The translations under genes and the position numbers were made by a program. 64,000 bases of DNA from Bacteroidales bacterium (GTDB lineage: Bacteria > Bacteroidota > Bacteroidia > Bacteroidales > UBA932): the NCBI GenBank assembly GCA_024402135.1, contig JAKSJN010000003.1:62001-126000 (forward strand). Reading direction: 5' to 3'. Position 1 is the stretch's first letter. Each line of letters begins with the position of its first letter. Shown one piece after another: positions 53,541 to 63,249 of this stretch. A model generated the notes under the pieces. That model saw nothing but the letters and a program-made list of their open reading frames with translations. It did not search any database and was not told the DNA's origin.

Positions 53541-54593
53541 ATGAAAAGGAGCTGGACATTTTTTCTGACGGCGGTGGCAGCCACTGTCATATTCATCTGT
53601 TTTTTCGAACGCCTGTTCAATAATGATGACTCGCCATCGTTCTACGAGGGACGCAGTCTCCATGCCATTATCCAGCTGAACCAGATCGACCGGCAGAACA
53701 GCAGCGCCAGGGTTACAGGATACCATTATGACCTTCTGAAGAAATTTGCCTCCTGCGTGAACGCTGAGATTGAGATCAGGTCCGCCTCCATGCATTCCGA
53801 CCCGCTGGATTCATTGCTGCTTGGAGCCGCTGACATCGTGGTTCTCGAGCCATCCAGGGTCTCGGCGAATGACAGCATATCATACAGTAACATCATTGAC
53901 AGCATCGCCGTATGGACGGTCAGGAGCGATGATCCACGACGTCATGAAGAACTGTCGGCATGGATGCACGGATACATCGGATCCGAGATGGACGACAGCG
54001 TACGTTCCGTATTCATGACACCGCTTCATCCACACAGGCTCGCAGAGAACGGCGTCAGACGAAGCCATATCACGCCTTACGACGAGATTCTCAAGGCAAA
54101 CGCCGATTCTATTGGATGGGACTGGCGGCTGCTTGCCGCACTTATGTACCAGGAATCGCGTTTTAACATAAATGCAGGTTCACCGCGTGGTGCGCGCGGA
54201 CTGATGCAGCTGATGCCGAACATACGCAGATACTACGGATGCGAGAATTATCTGGATCCGGAGCAGAACATCATGGCCGGAACCAGGTTGCTGGAACGTC
54301 TGGAAGACATCTTCAGGGCCAGATCTGCCAACCTTGCCGAACTTGAGAAGTTCACTCTCGCAGCGTACAACGCAGGTGACAGCAGAATCAGCCAATGCAT
54401 TGAGTTCGCCGAATCGAAAGGAGCTGATCCTTCTCATTGGGATTCGGTAGCAGCACATATCCCCGAATTCAGCATGATGTCCACCACCGATTCCACAATG
54501 AGGGCCTTCAACGGCAACGAGACCATTTCTTTCGTCAACAAGGTCTTGTCATATTACGATTGCTTCAAGGCAATATGTCCCACGGAGGATTAG
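53541..54593 (+). CDS. MltF-like membrane-bound lytic murein transglycosylase
   Basis: 350 aa. An N-terminal transmembrane segment (WTFFLTAVAATVIFICFF) is followed by a periplasmic solute-binding-like domain (about 40-170; GYHYDLLKKFASCVNAEIEI, DIVVLEPS) and a lysozyme-like SLT domain (about 185-330). The catalytic Glu is in LMYQESRFNINAGSPRGARGLMQLMP, and FTLAAYNAGDSRI completes the signature. It cleaves glycan strands, forming 1,6-anhydroMurNAc. It converges with the LolC/E-like gene by a 4-bp overlap. Confidence 0.92.
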   Translation: MKRSWTFFLTAVAATVIFICFFERLFNNDDSPSFYEGRSLHAIIQLNQIDRQNSSARVTGYHYDLLKKFASCVNAEIEIRSASMHSDPLDSLLLGAADIVVLEPSRVSANDSISYSNIIDSIAVWTVRSDDPRRHEELSAWMHGYIGSEMDDSVRSVFMTPLHPHRLAENGVRRSHITPYDEILKANADSIGWDWRLLAALMYQESRFNINAGSPRGARGLMQLMPNIRRYYGCENYLDPEQNIMAGTRLLERLEDIFRARSANLAELEKFTLAAYNAGDSRISQCIEFAESKGADPSHWDSVAAHIPEFSMMSTTDSTMRAFNGNETISFVNKVLSYYDCFKAICPTED

Positions 54594-55756
54594 CGGACTC
54601 TTACAGTCTGGGCAGGATCCACCTTTGATATGAAGCGGCACGGAAGCTGGAGCAGCAGCATGATGACCAGATACGAAATCAGATCCGCCGCCAGAATGAA
54701 AGGAACATTCACAAAGACCGGAACGTAAGAAATGAAATAGTTCACGGGATTGAGCTTTATGAAATGAGTTGTCCCCTGCACAAGGCAGAACAGCAGCGCC
54801 AGTCCGTTTCCGATCAGCATCCCCTTCAGTACAAGATTTGACGAAACCCTGAGGAATACAGATGAAATGGCCTTGTCTGTCATTCCCATGGACTTTAGAA
54901 GACCTATTGTGGAGATGCTTCGGAAAAGCAGGATGAGCAGGCCGGAAATCATATTGAAACCTGCAACTACCGTCATCAGCACAAGGATCAGCAGCACGTT
55001 TGAATCGATGAGATTGAGCCAATCGAACAACTGAGGATAGCGGTCCATGACCGAAGTCGCCACCATCGTGTCATCATCATCCCCCTGCTCAAGCAAGGCT
55101 ATCGAGCCGACCTCGTCCTTTGCCGCCGTCATCAGCAGAGCCGGACGGTATGCTTCTGCAAGGCTGACCTCCAATGATGATACCCTGGTGCTGTCCCATC
55201 CGTTAAGCCTCTGCATGTCCTGCAGTCCTGCATAGACCAAGAGATTGTCATCAACGTCCAGCAGACTTGGATAGATATCCTTGACGGTAAACCGGCGGGC
55301 CTTGACTCTTTCCGAAACGAAATATGTCAGCATAGGGTCGCCGACCTTGAGCGACAGCATGTCTGCAAGCCGGGATGGAATGCTTACTCCCAGACCACCG
55401 AGTGAATCACGTCCCTCGACACCCTTGAAAAGCACTCCATGAATGTTTTCACCAGACTTTACTATACCTGCCCTGTAGATGACAGGTTCTGCACCTGTGA
55501 CGCCGTCGACATTCAGAATGCTCGGCAGGAATGATGGGCTGGACGAAATGGAAGACTCCTCACTGATATAATTCATGTCCAGCGGCGAAAGCTGTATGTC
55601 ACCACAGAAGGATGCGACTCCCCTGCGGATCTCATTACGGAATCCGGATGATATCGAGACGGAAATGATCATGACAAGGAACGAGATGGCTATGCATATC
55701 ATCGCCATCTTTCCCTTGAAACGAAGCCGTCCCGCTATGAAACCGGATGCATTCAT
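54590..55756 (-). CDS. FtsX/LolC-LolE-like ABC transporter permease
   Basis: 388 aa. An N-terminal helix (MAMICIAISFLVMIISVSISSGFRNEIRRG) is followed by a MacB-like periplasmic domain (about 50-225) and a C-terminal block of three helices (LILVLMTVVAGFNMISGLLILLF, SSNLVLKGMLIGNGLALLFCLVQ, FILAADLISYLVIMLLLQ), typical of LolC/E. It would extract lipoproteins from the inner membrane with a LolD ATPase, which is not encoded nearby. It follows the TPR gene with no gap and is last in the four-gene minus-strand run. Confidence 0.9.
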   Translation of the reverse strand: MNASGFIAGRLRFKGKMAMICIAISFLVMIISVSISSGFRNEIRRGVASFCGDIQLSPLDMNYISEESSISSSPSFLPSILNVDGVTGAEPVIYRAGIVKSGENIHGVLFKGVEGRDSLGGLGVSIPSRLADMLSLKVGDPMLTYFVSERVKARRFTVKDIYPSLLDVDDNLLVYAGLQDMQRLNGWDSTRVSSLEVSLAEAYRPALLMTAAKDEVGSIALLEQGDDDDTMVATSVMDRYPQLFDWLNLIDSNVLLILVLMTVVAGFNMISGLLILLFRSISTIGLLKSMGMTDKAISSVFLRVSSNLVLKGMLIGNGLALLFCLVQGTTHFIKLNPVNYFISYVPVFVNVPFILAADLISYLVIMLLLQLPCRFISKVDPAQTVRVR

Positions 55757-56683
55757 CTACTTTTTGGCAAGTGCATCGAGACGGGCCTGAGCCTGGGCCC
55801 TTTCACTGTCGCTGGCTGCATTCCTGACCAAAGCCGGAAGATATTTCTTCTCAAGCTTCACGTTCTTGTCATTGCGGGCCATAAGGACGCAGTTCTTGAT
55901 TGCAGTGTAGTCATCAGGATTTTTCTTGAGTACCTTTGTGTACCATTTGAGAGCCTGCTTGCTGTCCTTTCTGGCGATAAGCCAGTATGTTCCGATGTTG
56001 TCAAGGAACATAGGATCATCCTTATACCATACTAGCATTCTCTCGGAGAGTTTCCTGAACGACTCGAATGCCGACGGGCTGGCAATTGTATACAGGCTGA
56101 GGCAATATTCCTGGATGGCGGCTTTGATAAGATCCTCATCCGCATCCTCTCCGTTGAACTTCCAGCCGTTGTTCCTGTTGGATCCTATGTAATCGATAAG
56201 ACCGGATATAGCCATTGTCGTCATATCCGGGTTCTCCTTCTCATAGGCCATGAGAGAGTTGAACTTATTGAAACGCAGGTTCAGATTGGCCGGTTCCAGC
56301 CTGATCGCCTTGTCGATGGCTGAAGACGCCATGGCGAAGAGTGAGTCCTCGTAGAAATACTCCTGGAAATAGTTGACGTCATTTCCGAGTGAGTCCTTTA
56401 GAGCGAGCATAGGTTTCTGTCCCATGAACTTGTCGGCATTCTTCTGGATCACCTGGCTGCTCTGTGACTTGGTGAAATAGTAACTGAATCTGCCTGTCAG
56501 CATCTCGACATCGTCCGGGAAAGCCTTTTCCCAACGGTCAAGAAGGGTCTCGACGCCTACTCCGTCAACTCCGACGTTCTTCACGAGGGCATTGTACCTG
56601 CGGACGAACTCTTCCGATGTATTCTGAGCCACAGCTGAAACACAAGCTGCGAGCATGCCTATTGCCAGTATGATTCTTTTCAT
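55757..56683 (-). CDS. Exported tetratricopeptide-repeat protein
   Basis: 308 aa with signal peptide (MKRIILAIGMLAACVSAVAQ). Helical repeats with TPR-type residues cover about 100-285, including AIDKAIRLEPANLNLRFNKFNSLMAYE and ALKWYTKVLKKNPDDYTAIKN. No enzymatic motif is seen; a periplasmic scaffold is likely. Start and the RsmF stop overlap by one base; stop and LolC/E start abut, so it is in one operon with them. Confidence 0.85.
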   Translation of the reverse strand: MKRIILAIGMLAACVSAVAQNTSEEFVRRYNALVKNVGVDGVGVETLLDRWEKAFPDDVEMLTGRFSYYFTKSQSSQVIQKNADKFMGQKPMLALKDSLGNDVNYFQEYFYEDSLFAMASSAIDKAIRLEPANLNLRFNKFNSLMAYEKENPDMTTMAISGLIDYIGSNRNNGWKFNGEDADEDLIKAAIQEYCLSLYTIASPSAFESFRKLSERMLVWYKDDPMFLDNIGTYWLIARKDSKQALKWYTKVLKKNPDDYTAIKNCVLMARNDKNVKLEKKYLPALVRNAASDSERAQAQARLDALAKK

Positions 56684-57924
56684 TATTCTATATTGATATC
56701 CATTCTGATTCTACGTGACTGCGGATGAAGATTGTTGCAGCGGCTGCCGAGGTTCTTGACGAAGCCGACAGGAAGTCCGCGATATGTCAGCACCAGATAT
56801 CCCTTCGGGGCATCAGGAAGCACTATCGTGTCGCGGTGGAGGTAATGCAGAGCTGTAAGCTTGTCAACCTCGACCATCGGATAGGAATTTCTGTCCAGTG
56901 CGATACACAACGCCGCGTCGGGATTCGGAATCTCCTTTCCAGCCTTGAGTTCCGGCTTTGGAAAACCATACCTGAGAGGACGAAGACGGTTCAGGTCCGC
57001 GCGCGGGCAGAATCCGCTTGACGATGTCTTGACCATCGCTCCGGCCCACTGTCCTTCTCCGGGGACCTCTCCAGGAACCAGGAGGTATCCATGCCTGGTC
57101 ATCCTGACGTCGAACGCCGGCTGCGGCTCTATTATCTCACCGCCAAGAGTCTCCGCCGCCCATTCGAGGTTGTCGTCATTCTCCGACTTCTCGAACGTAC
57201 ATGTAGAATAAACCAGGATTCCGCCTTCGCGGAGTGCCGGCCATACATCAGCCAGGATACGTCTCTGACGCGCGGCACACATCTCCACATTCTCGGGAGA
57301 CCACTCCTCGACGGCTCTGGCATCCTTTCGGAACATGCCTTCGCCAGAGCATGGCACGTCTGCGACAATCATATCGAACAGGCCCTCGTATGGCGCGAAC
57401 GCCTTGGGATCCACAGATGTGACCATCACATTCGGATCTCCCCATACTGCGACATTGTCGGACAGTATCGACGCGCGCTGTCTCATGACCTCATTGGAAA
57501 CGAGCATGAAATCATCCCCGAAACGTTCCCTGAGCGAAGCTGCCAGATCGGTGGTCTTGCCTCCTGGAGCAGCACAGAGATCCAGCACCATCAGCTTGCG
57601 TCCCTCGTGCACGCGATCCAGCATCTGGCGGAACAGCCAGCCCACAAACATCGCAGAACTGTCCTGAACATAATATGCTCCGGCATGGAACAGGGGATGC
57701 ATGGTGAACAGCGGACGCTTTTCCAGCAGCCAGCCATGCTCCGACCATGGCACAGGCGTCGCTCCTTCCAGGATCGGAAGGCGGCTGGATGTCGGCTTGG
57801 ACGGATTGAGGCGCACGCTGACGGAAGCATCGCTGCGGAAAGCCTCCAAGGCCTTCGCAGCCGCCTCGGTTCCAAGCGATGCCTCAAGTGAGTTCCTGAG
57901 CTCTATACTGTCGAGCGTAGCCAT
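56683..57924 (-). CDS. rRNA (cytosine-C5) methyltransferase, RsmF-like
   Basis: 413 aa. It uses S-adenosylmethionine to make m5C in ribosomal RNA. Motifs: VLDLCAAPGGKTTDLAASL (SAM), MIVADVPCSGEGMFRKD with one catalytic Cys, and GGILVYSTCTFEKSENDDNLEW with the other. The N-terminal part carries HPLFHAGAYYVQDSSAM. About 120 C-terminal residues beyond the methyltransferase look like the PUA-type domain of YebU/RsmF. The start overlaps the START-like stop by one base. Confidence 0.92.
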   Translation of the reverse strand: MATLDSIELRNSLEASLGTEAAAKALEAFRSDASVSVRLNPSKPTSSRLPILEGATPVPWSEHGWLLEKRPLFTMHPLFHAGAYYVQDSSAMFVGWLFRQMLDRVHEGRKLMVLDLCAAPGGKTTDLAASLRERFGDDFMLVSNEVMRQRASILSDNVAVWGDPNVMVTSVDPKAFAPYEGLFDMIVADVPCSGEGMFRKDARAVEEWSPENVEMCAARQRRILADVWPALREGGILVYSTCTFEKSENDDNLEWAAETLGGEIIEPQPAFDVRMTRHGYLLVPGEVPGEGQWAGAMVKTSSSGFCPRADLNRLRPLRYGFPKPELKAGKEIPNPDAALCIALDRNSYPMVEVDKLTALHYLHRDTIVLPDAPKGYLVLTYRGLPVGFVKNLGSRCNNLHPQSRRIRMDINIE

Positions 57925-58391
57925 CAGAGACCCTGCTGCTTCTTGAGCTTCTCGATCATCTCCGGGTCTACGCCTTCCGGCATACGGCCCTCTGAGACCG
58001 CTACAAGTCCATCGACTATCTTGTCCAGAGCATCCTTGAGCTTGGAGCCGATCATCATCTTCATCATGAAGTTGAGTTCAGCGCTGAGCTTGATATAGAA
58101 TTCGGTCTTGCCTGGATCGGTGGTCGCATCGAAGTAAAGACTTACATTGAAATGGAGAGGAGCTCCATTGTCCTCAAGGTCGATACGTGAATAAGGCTGG
58201 CGGTTGATTACACGGGCACCGATGTTGAATCCCTGGACGGTCGCAGAAATTGAATCATAGTCTGCAGTTACCATGGACCTCTTGTCCTCGGGAAGCATGT
58301 TCACGAAATTCCTCATGTCCACGAAGGCCATGTAGAGTTCGAACGGGCTCTTGGATACGATGCCGTGCTTGCTGTTATATTCGTTTGCCAT
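57924..58391 (-). CDS. START/SRPBCC-like domain protein
   Basis: 155 aa from the ATG at 58391 (a TTG two codons upstream is also open). The alternating strands and C-terminal long helix (FYIKLSAELNFMMKMMIGSKLKDALDKIVDGLVAV) fit a small helix-grip START-like fold, with MANEYNSKHGIVSKSPFELYMAFVDMRNF as the conserved Bacteroidota beginning. Ligand unknown. It heads the operon with rsmF-like, TPR and LolC/E genes; a perfect -7 box TACATTTG (58444-58437, minus) lies upstream. Confidence 0.8.
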   Translation of the reverse strand: MANEYNSKHGIVSKSPFELYMAFVDMRNFVNMLPEDKRSMVTADYDSISATVQGFNIGARVINRQPYSRIDLEDNGAPLHFNVSLYFDATTDPGKTEFYIKLSAELNFMMKMMIGSKLKDALDKIVDGLVAVSEGRMPEGVDPEMIEKLKKQQGL

Positions 58392-58415
58392 AATCAAATC
58401 ATTCAGTTAATTTTG
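58384..58415 (+). promoter_or_regulatory. Promoter of the Nudix hydrolase gene
   Basis: TTTG (58384-58387), 20-bp spacer, TAATTTTG (58408-58415): full consensus match about 38 bp before the ATG. The -33 element overlaps the first codons of the divergent START-like gene, and that gene's -7 box is 21 bp further on. Confidence 0.65.
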
Positions 58416-58453
58416 CAGCCATCCGACTGCAAGTTGCAAATGTAGCAAAAAAT

Positions 58454-59059
58454 ATGCACAAGATATACTTCGAGAACCGCTGCATAATCATCTGTCCGGA
58501 AGGCGATCCTGCCCTGTCCGATCCGAATGCGATAGTGTACAGATGCACAGGAAAGCCAGGAATCCATGAGCTCGTGAAGCTGTTTGAAGCGTCATCTTCG
58601 CTGCCCAAGGTATATATCCCGGGCGATGACGAGGCATACCATAGTCTGTGTTCCGAGTTCAAGGAAGTCAACGCAGCCGGAGGACTGGTCTCGAACCGCC
58701 GCGGTGACTATCTGCTGATAAAGCGATGGGAGCGGTGGGACCTTCCAAAAGGCCACCAGGATCCGGGCGAGGACATAAGCGTCACTGCAATGCGCGAGGT
58801 CCAGGAAGAGACCGGCCTTGGAGACCTGTCACTCAACGATCTGATATGCATCACCGACCACTGCTACATCCGCGATGGGATCTGGCACCTGAAGCATACC
58901 TGGTGGTATGACATGCGATACGATGAGCCTGTGGACTTTGTTCCTCAACGCGAAGAAGACATCACCGTCGCAGCCTGGGTGGCAAGGTCAAGCCTGCCTC
59001 CTTTCCTGAAGAGCAGCTTCCCTTCGATAGTGGAGGTATTCCATGAAGCGAAAGTGTGA
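58454..59059 (+). CDS. Nudix hydrolase
   Basis: 201 aa. An N-terminal domain (1-65) of about 65 residues precedes the Nudix fold: GGLVSNRRGDYLLIKRWERWDLPKGH, then the Nudix box GHQDPGEDISVTAMREVQEETGL with all key Glu residues. It hydrolyses a nucleoside diphosphate linked to another group; the N-terminal extension is a recurrent Bacteroidota feature of unknown use. Monocistronic with its own promoter. Confidence 0.9.
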   Translation: MHKIYFENRCIIICPEGDPALSDPNAIVYRCTGKPGIHELVKLFEASSSLPKVYIPGDDEAYHSLCSEFKEVNAAGGLVSNRRGDYLLIKRWERWDLPKGHQDPGEDISVTAMREVQEETGLGDLSLNDLICITDHCYIRDGIWHLKHTWWYDMRYDEPVDFVPQREEDITVAAWVARSSLPPFLKSSFPSIVEVFHEAKV

Positions 59060-59113
59060 AACTTTTTTGTTTATTTACCGTATAATTAAAGTACACACTT
59101 TATTTTGGAATAA

Positions 59114-60163
59114 ATGAAACTCTCACAATTCAGATTCGAACTTCCTTGGAAACTCATCGCTTCGGAACCTACAAGATGGCGTGACGAATGCAAGCTCATG
59201 GTCCTCCACAAAGACAGCGGAGAGATAGAGCACAGACAGTTCAAGGACATCCTGGATTATTTCGAGAAGGGCGACACCTTCGTATTCAACGACACCAAGG
59301 TCTTCCCTGCCAAGCTTTGCGGCAACAAGGAAAAGACCAATGCCGAGATCACTGTTTTCCTGCTGAGAGAGCTCAACAAGGAACAGCGCCTCTGGGACGT
59401 GATCGTTGATCCTGCCCGCAAGATCCGTATCGGAAACAAGCTGTATTTCGGCGAAGACGAGGGTCTCGTTGCCGAAGTGATCGACAACACCACATCGCGA
59501 GGCCGCACCCTCAGATTCCTGTATGACGGACCGTACGAGGAATTCCGCCAGACACTCTTTGCTCTCGGAAACACTCCGGTGCCAAAGTTCGTCAAGGCCA
59601 AGGTCACCCCTGAGGACAAGGAGAACTACCAGACAATCTTCGCCGCAAACGAAGGCGCCGTGGCAGCGCCTGCCGCAGGCCTGCACTTCAGCCGCGAGCT
59701 TTTCAACCGCATGATCCTCAAGGATATCAACAAGTCCTTCGTAACCGTACACATGGGCATCGGCCACTTCCGCAAGGTTGACGTAGAGGATCTTTCAAAG
59801 CATCGTACCGATGCCGAGAGAATGATCATCAGCGACAAGGCTGCCAAGGAAATCAACGACACCAAGGCCGCCGGCCACAAGGTAGTTGGCGTCGGCGTGA
59901 CAGTTGTCCGCGCTCTCGAGACCACGGTTTCTCCGAGCAAGAACGTGAATCCGGCAGACACCTGGACCGACAAGTTCATCTTCCCACCTTACGAGTTCTC
60001 GATTCCTGACGCTCTGGTTTCGAACTTCCATACTCCTCAGTCTACCATGCTCATGGCGGTAGCCGCTTTCGGTGGATACGAGAATGTGATGAATGCATAC
60101 CAGGTTGCAATCGAAGAGGGCTATCGATTCGGACCATATGGAGACGCTATGCTGATCATCTAA
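59114..60163 (+). CDS. queA: tRNA preQ1-34 S-adenosylmethionine ribosyltransferase-isomerase
   Basis: 349 aa. It makes epoxyqueuosine in the anticodon wobble position of tRNAs for Asp, Asn, His and Tyr. Recognised by the N-terminal KLSQFRFELPWKLIASEPTRWRDECKLMV, FVFNDTKVFPAKL, and the signatures GAVAAPAAGLHFSRELF, VHMGIGHFRKV, VGVGVTVVRALET and NFHTPQSTMLMAVAAFGGYENVMNAYQVAIEEGYRFGPYGDAMLI. Full length. The Bacteroidota form lacks the typical LIA-P-R-LL start only partly (LIASEPTRWRDECKL). A terminator follows. Confidence 0.95.
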   Translation: MKLSQFRFELPWKLIASEPTRWRDECKLMVLHKDSGEIEHRQFKDILDYFEKGDTFVFNDTKVFPAKLCGNKEKTNAEITVFLLRELNKEQRLWDVIVDPARKIRIGNKLYFGEDEGLVAEVIDNTTSRGRTLRFLYDGPYEEFRQTLFALGNTPVPKFVKAKVTPEDKENYQTIFAANEGAVAAPAAGLHFSRELFNRMILKDINKSFVTVHMGIGHFRKVDVEDLSKHRTDAERMIISDKAAKEINDTKAAGHKVVGVGVTVVRALETTVSPSKNVNPADTWTDKFIFPPYEFSIPDALVSNFHTPQSTMLMAVAAFGGYENVMNAYQVAIEEGYRFGPYGDAMLII

Positions 60164-60202
60164 GGAATGATTAAAAAATAAAAAAGGTAAAAAACCTATA
60201 CG

Positions 60203-60239
60203 AAGCCTTGCAGAATATAAGTTTTGCAAGGCTTTTTCT
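60203..60239 (+). terminator. Rho-independent terminator after queA
   Basis: AAGCCTTGCA (60203-60212) pairs perfectly with TGCAAGGCTT (60225-60234), loop of 12, followed by TTTC with T run. Confidence 0.82.
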
Positions 60240-60266
60240 GTGCCCGTGCACTAATTTGCGGACATT

Positions 60267-61412
60267 ATGAGCAATTATGAAAGGATATGCATATGTGCGA
60301 TGAACCGTATCTTCGGTTATGAACCTGAGATTGCGAACCGCATAATCGACAACCTCGGTTCAGCATCGGCACTTTTTGAACTGAACGAAGACGATCTGCG
60401 AGGATTGTTCGGACCATTTTCCAAATATTGTGACCGTATCGGTCCAAGGGAGATCGAGGTCGCCGCGCGCGAAATTGAATATATGTCAGGTCTGGGAGCT
60501 CATTTCACCACGATCACTGACGATGGATACCCTCGCCTTCTCAAGGAATGCAGCGATGCTCCTGTCGGAATGTATGTAAAATCCTGTGTCTCAGACGACG
60601 AAGTATTCAATTCGCGTCCATGCATAGCGATAGTCGGGACCAGAGGGCTTACTTCATATGGAAGGGAATGGTGCAGGCGGATAGTGGAAGCAATGGCAAG
60701 GACGAAAATGAAGCCATGCATAGTCAGCGGGATGGCGTTAGGCACAGACATATGTGCGCATGAAGCAGCTCTGGAAGCCGGGCTGACGAGCATTGGAGTA
60801 ATGCCGTCAGGGCTGGATCAGATATACCCAAGCCGGCACAGAGGGTTCGCCGAAAGGCTTGCGGGAATCCCTGGCTGTGCACTTGCAAGCGATTATCCCC
60901 CGGATACCGGAGCCGCAAAGGTCAATTTCGTGAGGAGGAACAGAATAATCGCCGGTATGAGCAGGGCGACCATACTGATAGAGTCCAGGCCGGATGGCGG
61001 CGGAATGATAACAGCCCGGCTGGCGAGTTCGTATGGACGAGATGTATTCAGTCTGCCAGGAAGGATAGACGAAGACTGTTCAATGGGGTGCAACCAACTG
61101 ATACAGGAGAAGATAGCAGAGCCCATCACAGACCTGGGCATATTCATTGAGTCTCTTGGGCTCGGGAAAGCGTCCAGACATAGAGCCAAGGACCTCAGGG
61201 CTGAGCTGGAGGACAGGTACGGGAAAGAATCCTCTATGGTCAGGGTGGGGCTGGAGATCAGGAAGCACCGGGACATAGACATCTCCGAACTTTCAGCAAG
61301 ACTGGACATGCCATACCTGGAAATATCTACCATCTGCTCGACGCTGGAAGCCGATGGGATCATCAGCATCGATCTTCTCCAGCGCTGCTCAATCAACGTC
61401 AAAATTGTGTAA
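60267..61412 (+). CDS. dprA: DNA processing protein A
   Basis: 381 aa. It loads RecA on incoming single-stranded DNA during natural transformation. The Rossmann-fold DprA core is clear: IAIVGTRGLTSYGREWCRRI, IVSGMALGTDICAHEAAL, GVMPSGLDQIYPSRH, FVRRNRIIAGMSRATILIESRPDGGGMITA and FSLPGRIDEDCSMGCNQLI. An N-terminal helical SAM/HhH-like part (about 1-80) and a C-terminal winged helix (about 310-381) flank it. It is the first of a three-gene row with tatD and ansA. Confidence 0.95.
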   Translation: MSNYERICICAMNRIFGYEPEIANRIIDNLGSASALFELNEDDLRGLFGPFSKYCDRIGPREIEVAAREIEYMSGLGAHFTTITDDGYPRLLKECSDAPVGMYVKSCVSDDEVFNSRPCIAIVGTRGLTSYGREWCRRIVEAMARTKMKPCIVSGMALGTDICAHEAALEAGLTSIGVMPSGLDQIYPSRHRGFAERLAGIPGCALASDYPPDTGAAKVNFVRRNRIIAGMSRATILIESRPDGGGMITARLASSYGRDVFSLPGRIDEDCSMGCNQLIQEKIAEPITDLGIFIESLGLGKASRHRAKDLRAELEDRYGKESSMVRVGLEIRKHRDIDISELSARLDMPYLEISTICSTLEADGIISIDLLQRCSINVKIV

Positions 61413-61435
61413 CTTTGTGGCCTGACCACATAGTT

Positions 61436-62206
61436 ATGAGATTCATCGATACACATACACACAACTACGACCGGATGTTCGGAGACGAGGCCGACGAAGT
61501 CATTGCCCGTTCAAGAGCCGAAGGAGTGGAAATAATGATTCAGCCAGATGTCGACAGCAGAGAAAGAGCATCGATGTTCGAACTGATCGATCGCCATCCA
61601 GGAGCACTCAGGGGCATGCTCGGGGTATATCCCGGTTCAGTGGATGCGGACTGGAGGGACGAAATCGACCGTATGCTTGCATGGAAGGACAGGAAAGACA
61701 TCGTCGCCGTCGGAGAGATAGGCCTGGACTACCATTACAATAAGGATTTTGCCGCCGAGCAGTGCGAAGCATTCCGCATACAGATGGAACTTGCCGCCGA
61801 ATGGGGATTGCCGGTAAACATCCACCTCCGCGAAGCCACTGATGATTTCTTCAAGGTGATGGATGATTGCCGCCACCTCGGGCTGCGCGGCAACCTGCAT
61901 GCTTTCAGCGGAAGCTACGAGACCTTCCTGCGTCTGATGAAATACGGAGACTGGTATATCGGTGTCGGCGGGGTCGTGACCTTCAAGAAAGCATCTCTGG
62001 CCGAGGCCGTAAGGCGTATACCTCTGGAACGCATCGTTCTGGAGACCGACTCCCCTTACCTGACACCTGTTCCATTCAGAGGCCAGCGCAACGAGAGCAG
62101 CTACATACCATACATCGCGGCCAAGATCGCAGAATTGCAGGGTACAGACATCGAGACGGTTGCCTCTGTGACCACAGATAACGCAGAAAAACTCTTCAGC
62201 TTATGA
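61436..62206 (+). CDS. TatD family metal-dependent hydrolase
   Basis: 256 aa from the ATG at 61436; an in-frame TTG at 61415 lies inside a perfect -7 box (TAACTTTG, 61410-61417), so it cannot be the start of a message made from that promoter. Metal ligands: FIDTHTHN (HxH), GEIGLDYHYNKD (Glu), NIHLREA and NLHAFSGS (His), and VLETDSPYLTP (Asp). Predicted deoxyribonuclease or related nuclease in the cytoplasm. Its stop overlaps the asparaginase start (ATGA). Confidence 0.92.
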   Translation: MRFIDTHTHNYDRMFGDEADEVIARSRAEGVEIMIQPDVDSRERASMFELIDRHPGALRGMLGVYPGSVDADWRDEIDRMLAWKDRKDIVAVGEIGLDYHYNKDFAAEQCEAFRIQMELAAEWGLPVNIHLREATDDFFKVMDDCRHLGLRGNLHAFSGSYETFLRLMKYGDWYIGVGGVVTFKKASLAEAVRRIPLERIVLETDSPYLTPVPFRGQRNESSYIPYIAAKIAELQGTDIETVASVTTDNAEKLFSL

Positions 62207-63249
62207 ATGTGATGAACAGCAAGGCCGCGATACTCCTCATCTATACAGGAGGAACGATCGGAATGAAGGAGGACCCGGAAGATCAGGCATTGAAGCCGTT
62301 TGACTTCAGCCAGATTCTCGAAGAGGTCCCTGAACTCGGAAAGTTCGCGTTCAAGGTGGACGCATACACATTCAGCCCGCTCATTGACTCTTCCGATGTC
62401 GAACCGGCGTTCTGGGTAGACCTGGCGAGGCTGATCCACAGCCGCTACGACGACTATGACGGATTCGTGATACTGCATGGAACCGATACCATGGCCTTTT
62501 CTGCAGCGGCTCTGAGCTTCATGCTTGACGGACTCACCAAGCCGGTCATTTTCACGGGCAGCCAGCTTCCTATCGGACGTCCGCGCACCGACGGCAAGGA
62601 GAATCTTGTATCGGCGGTTGAAATCGCATCGGCAAAAGATGAAAATGGTCATTCCATTGTTCCGGAAGTGTGCATCTGTTTCGATTCCCTCCTGTTCAGA
62701 GGCAACCGTTCGACGAAAGCTGACGCCGAGAATTTCAACGCATTCAGGTCTCCGGATATCGCACCGCTGGCCGAAGCAGGCATCAGCATACGATATGACA
62801 GACGCCTTATCCGATACCCAGAAGACTGGAACGTCGGGTTGACCATCAACACAAATCTTGACACTAGGGTATCCATACTGAAGATTCATCCCGGCATCAC
62901 GCCGCAGGTAGTAAGGAATATCCTGCTGGGCGCCGAGACCAGGGCTGTCATAATTGAGACCTATGGATCCGGAAACGCCATCAGCCGGGACTGGTTCATT
63001 GACATAGTCCGCCAGGCAGTCTCGATGAACAAGATACTCGTCAACGTCACCCAGTGTCTCGCAGGAAGGGTCAACATGGACATTTACGCCACTGGAAAGA
63101 AACTGAAAGAATCCGGAGTCATAACCGGATATGACATCAGGACCGAAAGCGCTCTTGCCAAACTGTTCGTACTCATGGGAAAGAGCCAGGACAACGACTG
63201 GGTAAAGTCCATGATGGAGCAGGACCTCAAGGGTGAAATCAGCCGTTGA
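62203..63249 (+). CDS. ansA: Type I L-asparaginase
   Basis: 348 aa. It hydrolyses asparagine to aspartate and ammonia. Two catalytic threonines are seen: LLIYTGGTIGM near the N-terminus and VILHGTDTMAFSAAALSFML; GSQLPIGRPRTDGKENL is a further family signature. There is no signal peptide, so it is cytoplasmic, which fits the type I branch. It is translationally coupled to tatD by a 4-bp overlap. Confidence 0.94.
   Translation: MNVMNSKAAILLIYTGGTIGMKEDPEDQALKPFDFSQILEEVPELGKFAFKVDAYTFSPLIDSSDVEPAFWVDLARLIHSRYDDYDGFVILHGTDTMAFSAAALSFMLDGLTKPVIFTGSQLPIGRPRTDGKENLVSAVEIASAKDENGHSIVPEVCICFDSLLFRGNRSTKADAENFNAFRSPDIAPLAEAGISIRYDRRLIRYPEDWNVGLTINTNLDTRVSILKIHPGITPQVVRNILLGAETRAVIIETYGSGNAISRDWFIDIVRQAVSMNKILVNVTQCLAGRVNMDIYATGKKLKESGVITGYDIRTESALAKLFVLMGKSQDNDWVKSMMEQDLKGEISR

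Noticed and set aside
57091-57891. A 266-codon plus-strand open frame opposite the RsmF-like gene
   Set aside because: Composition (many Arg, His, Cys) and position mark it as an antisense shadow.
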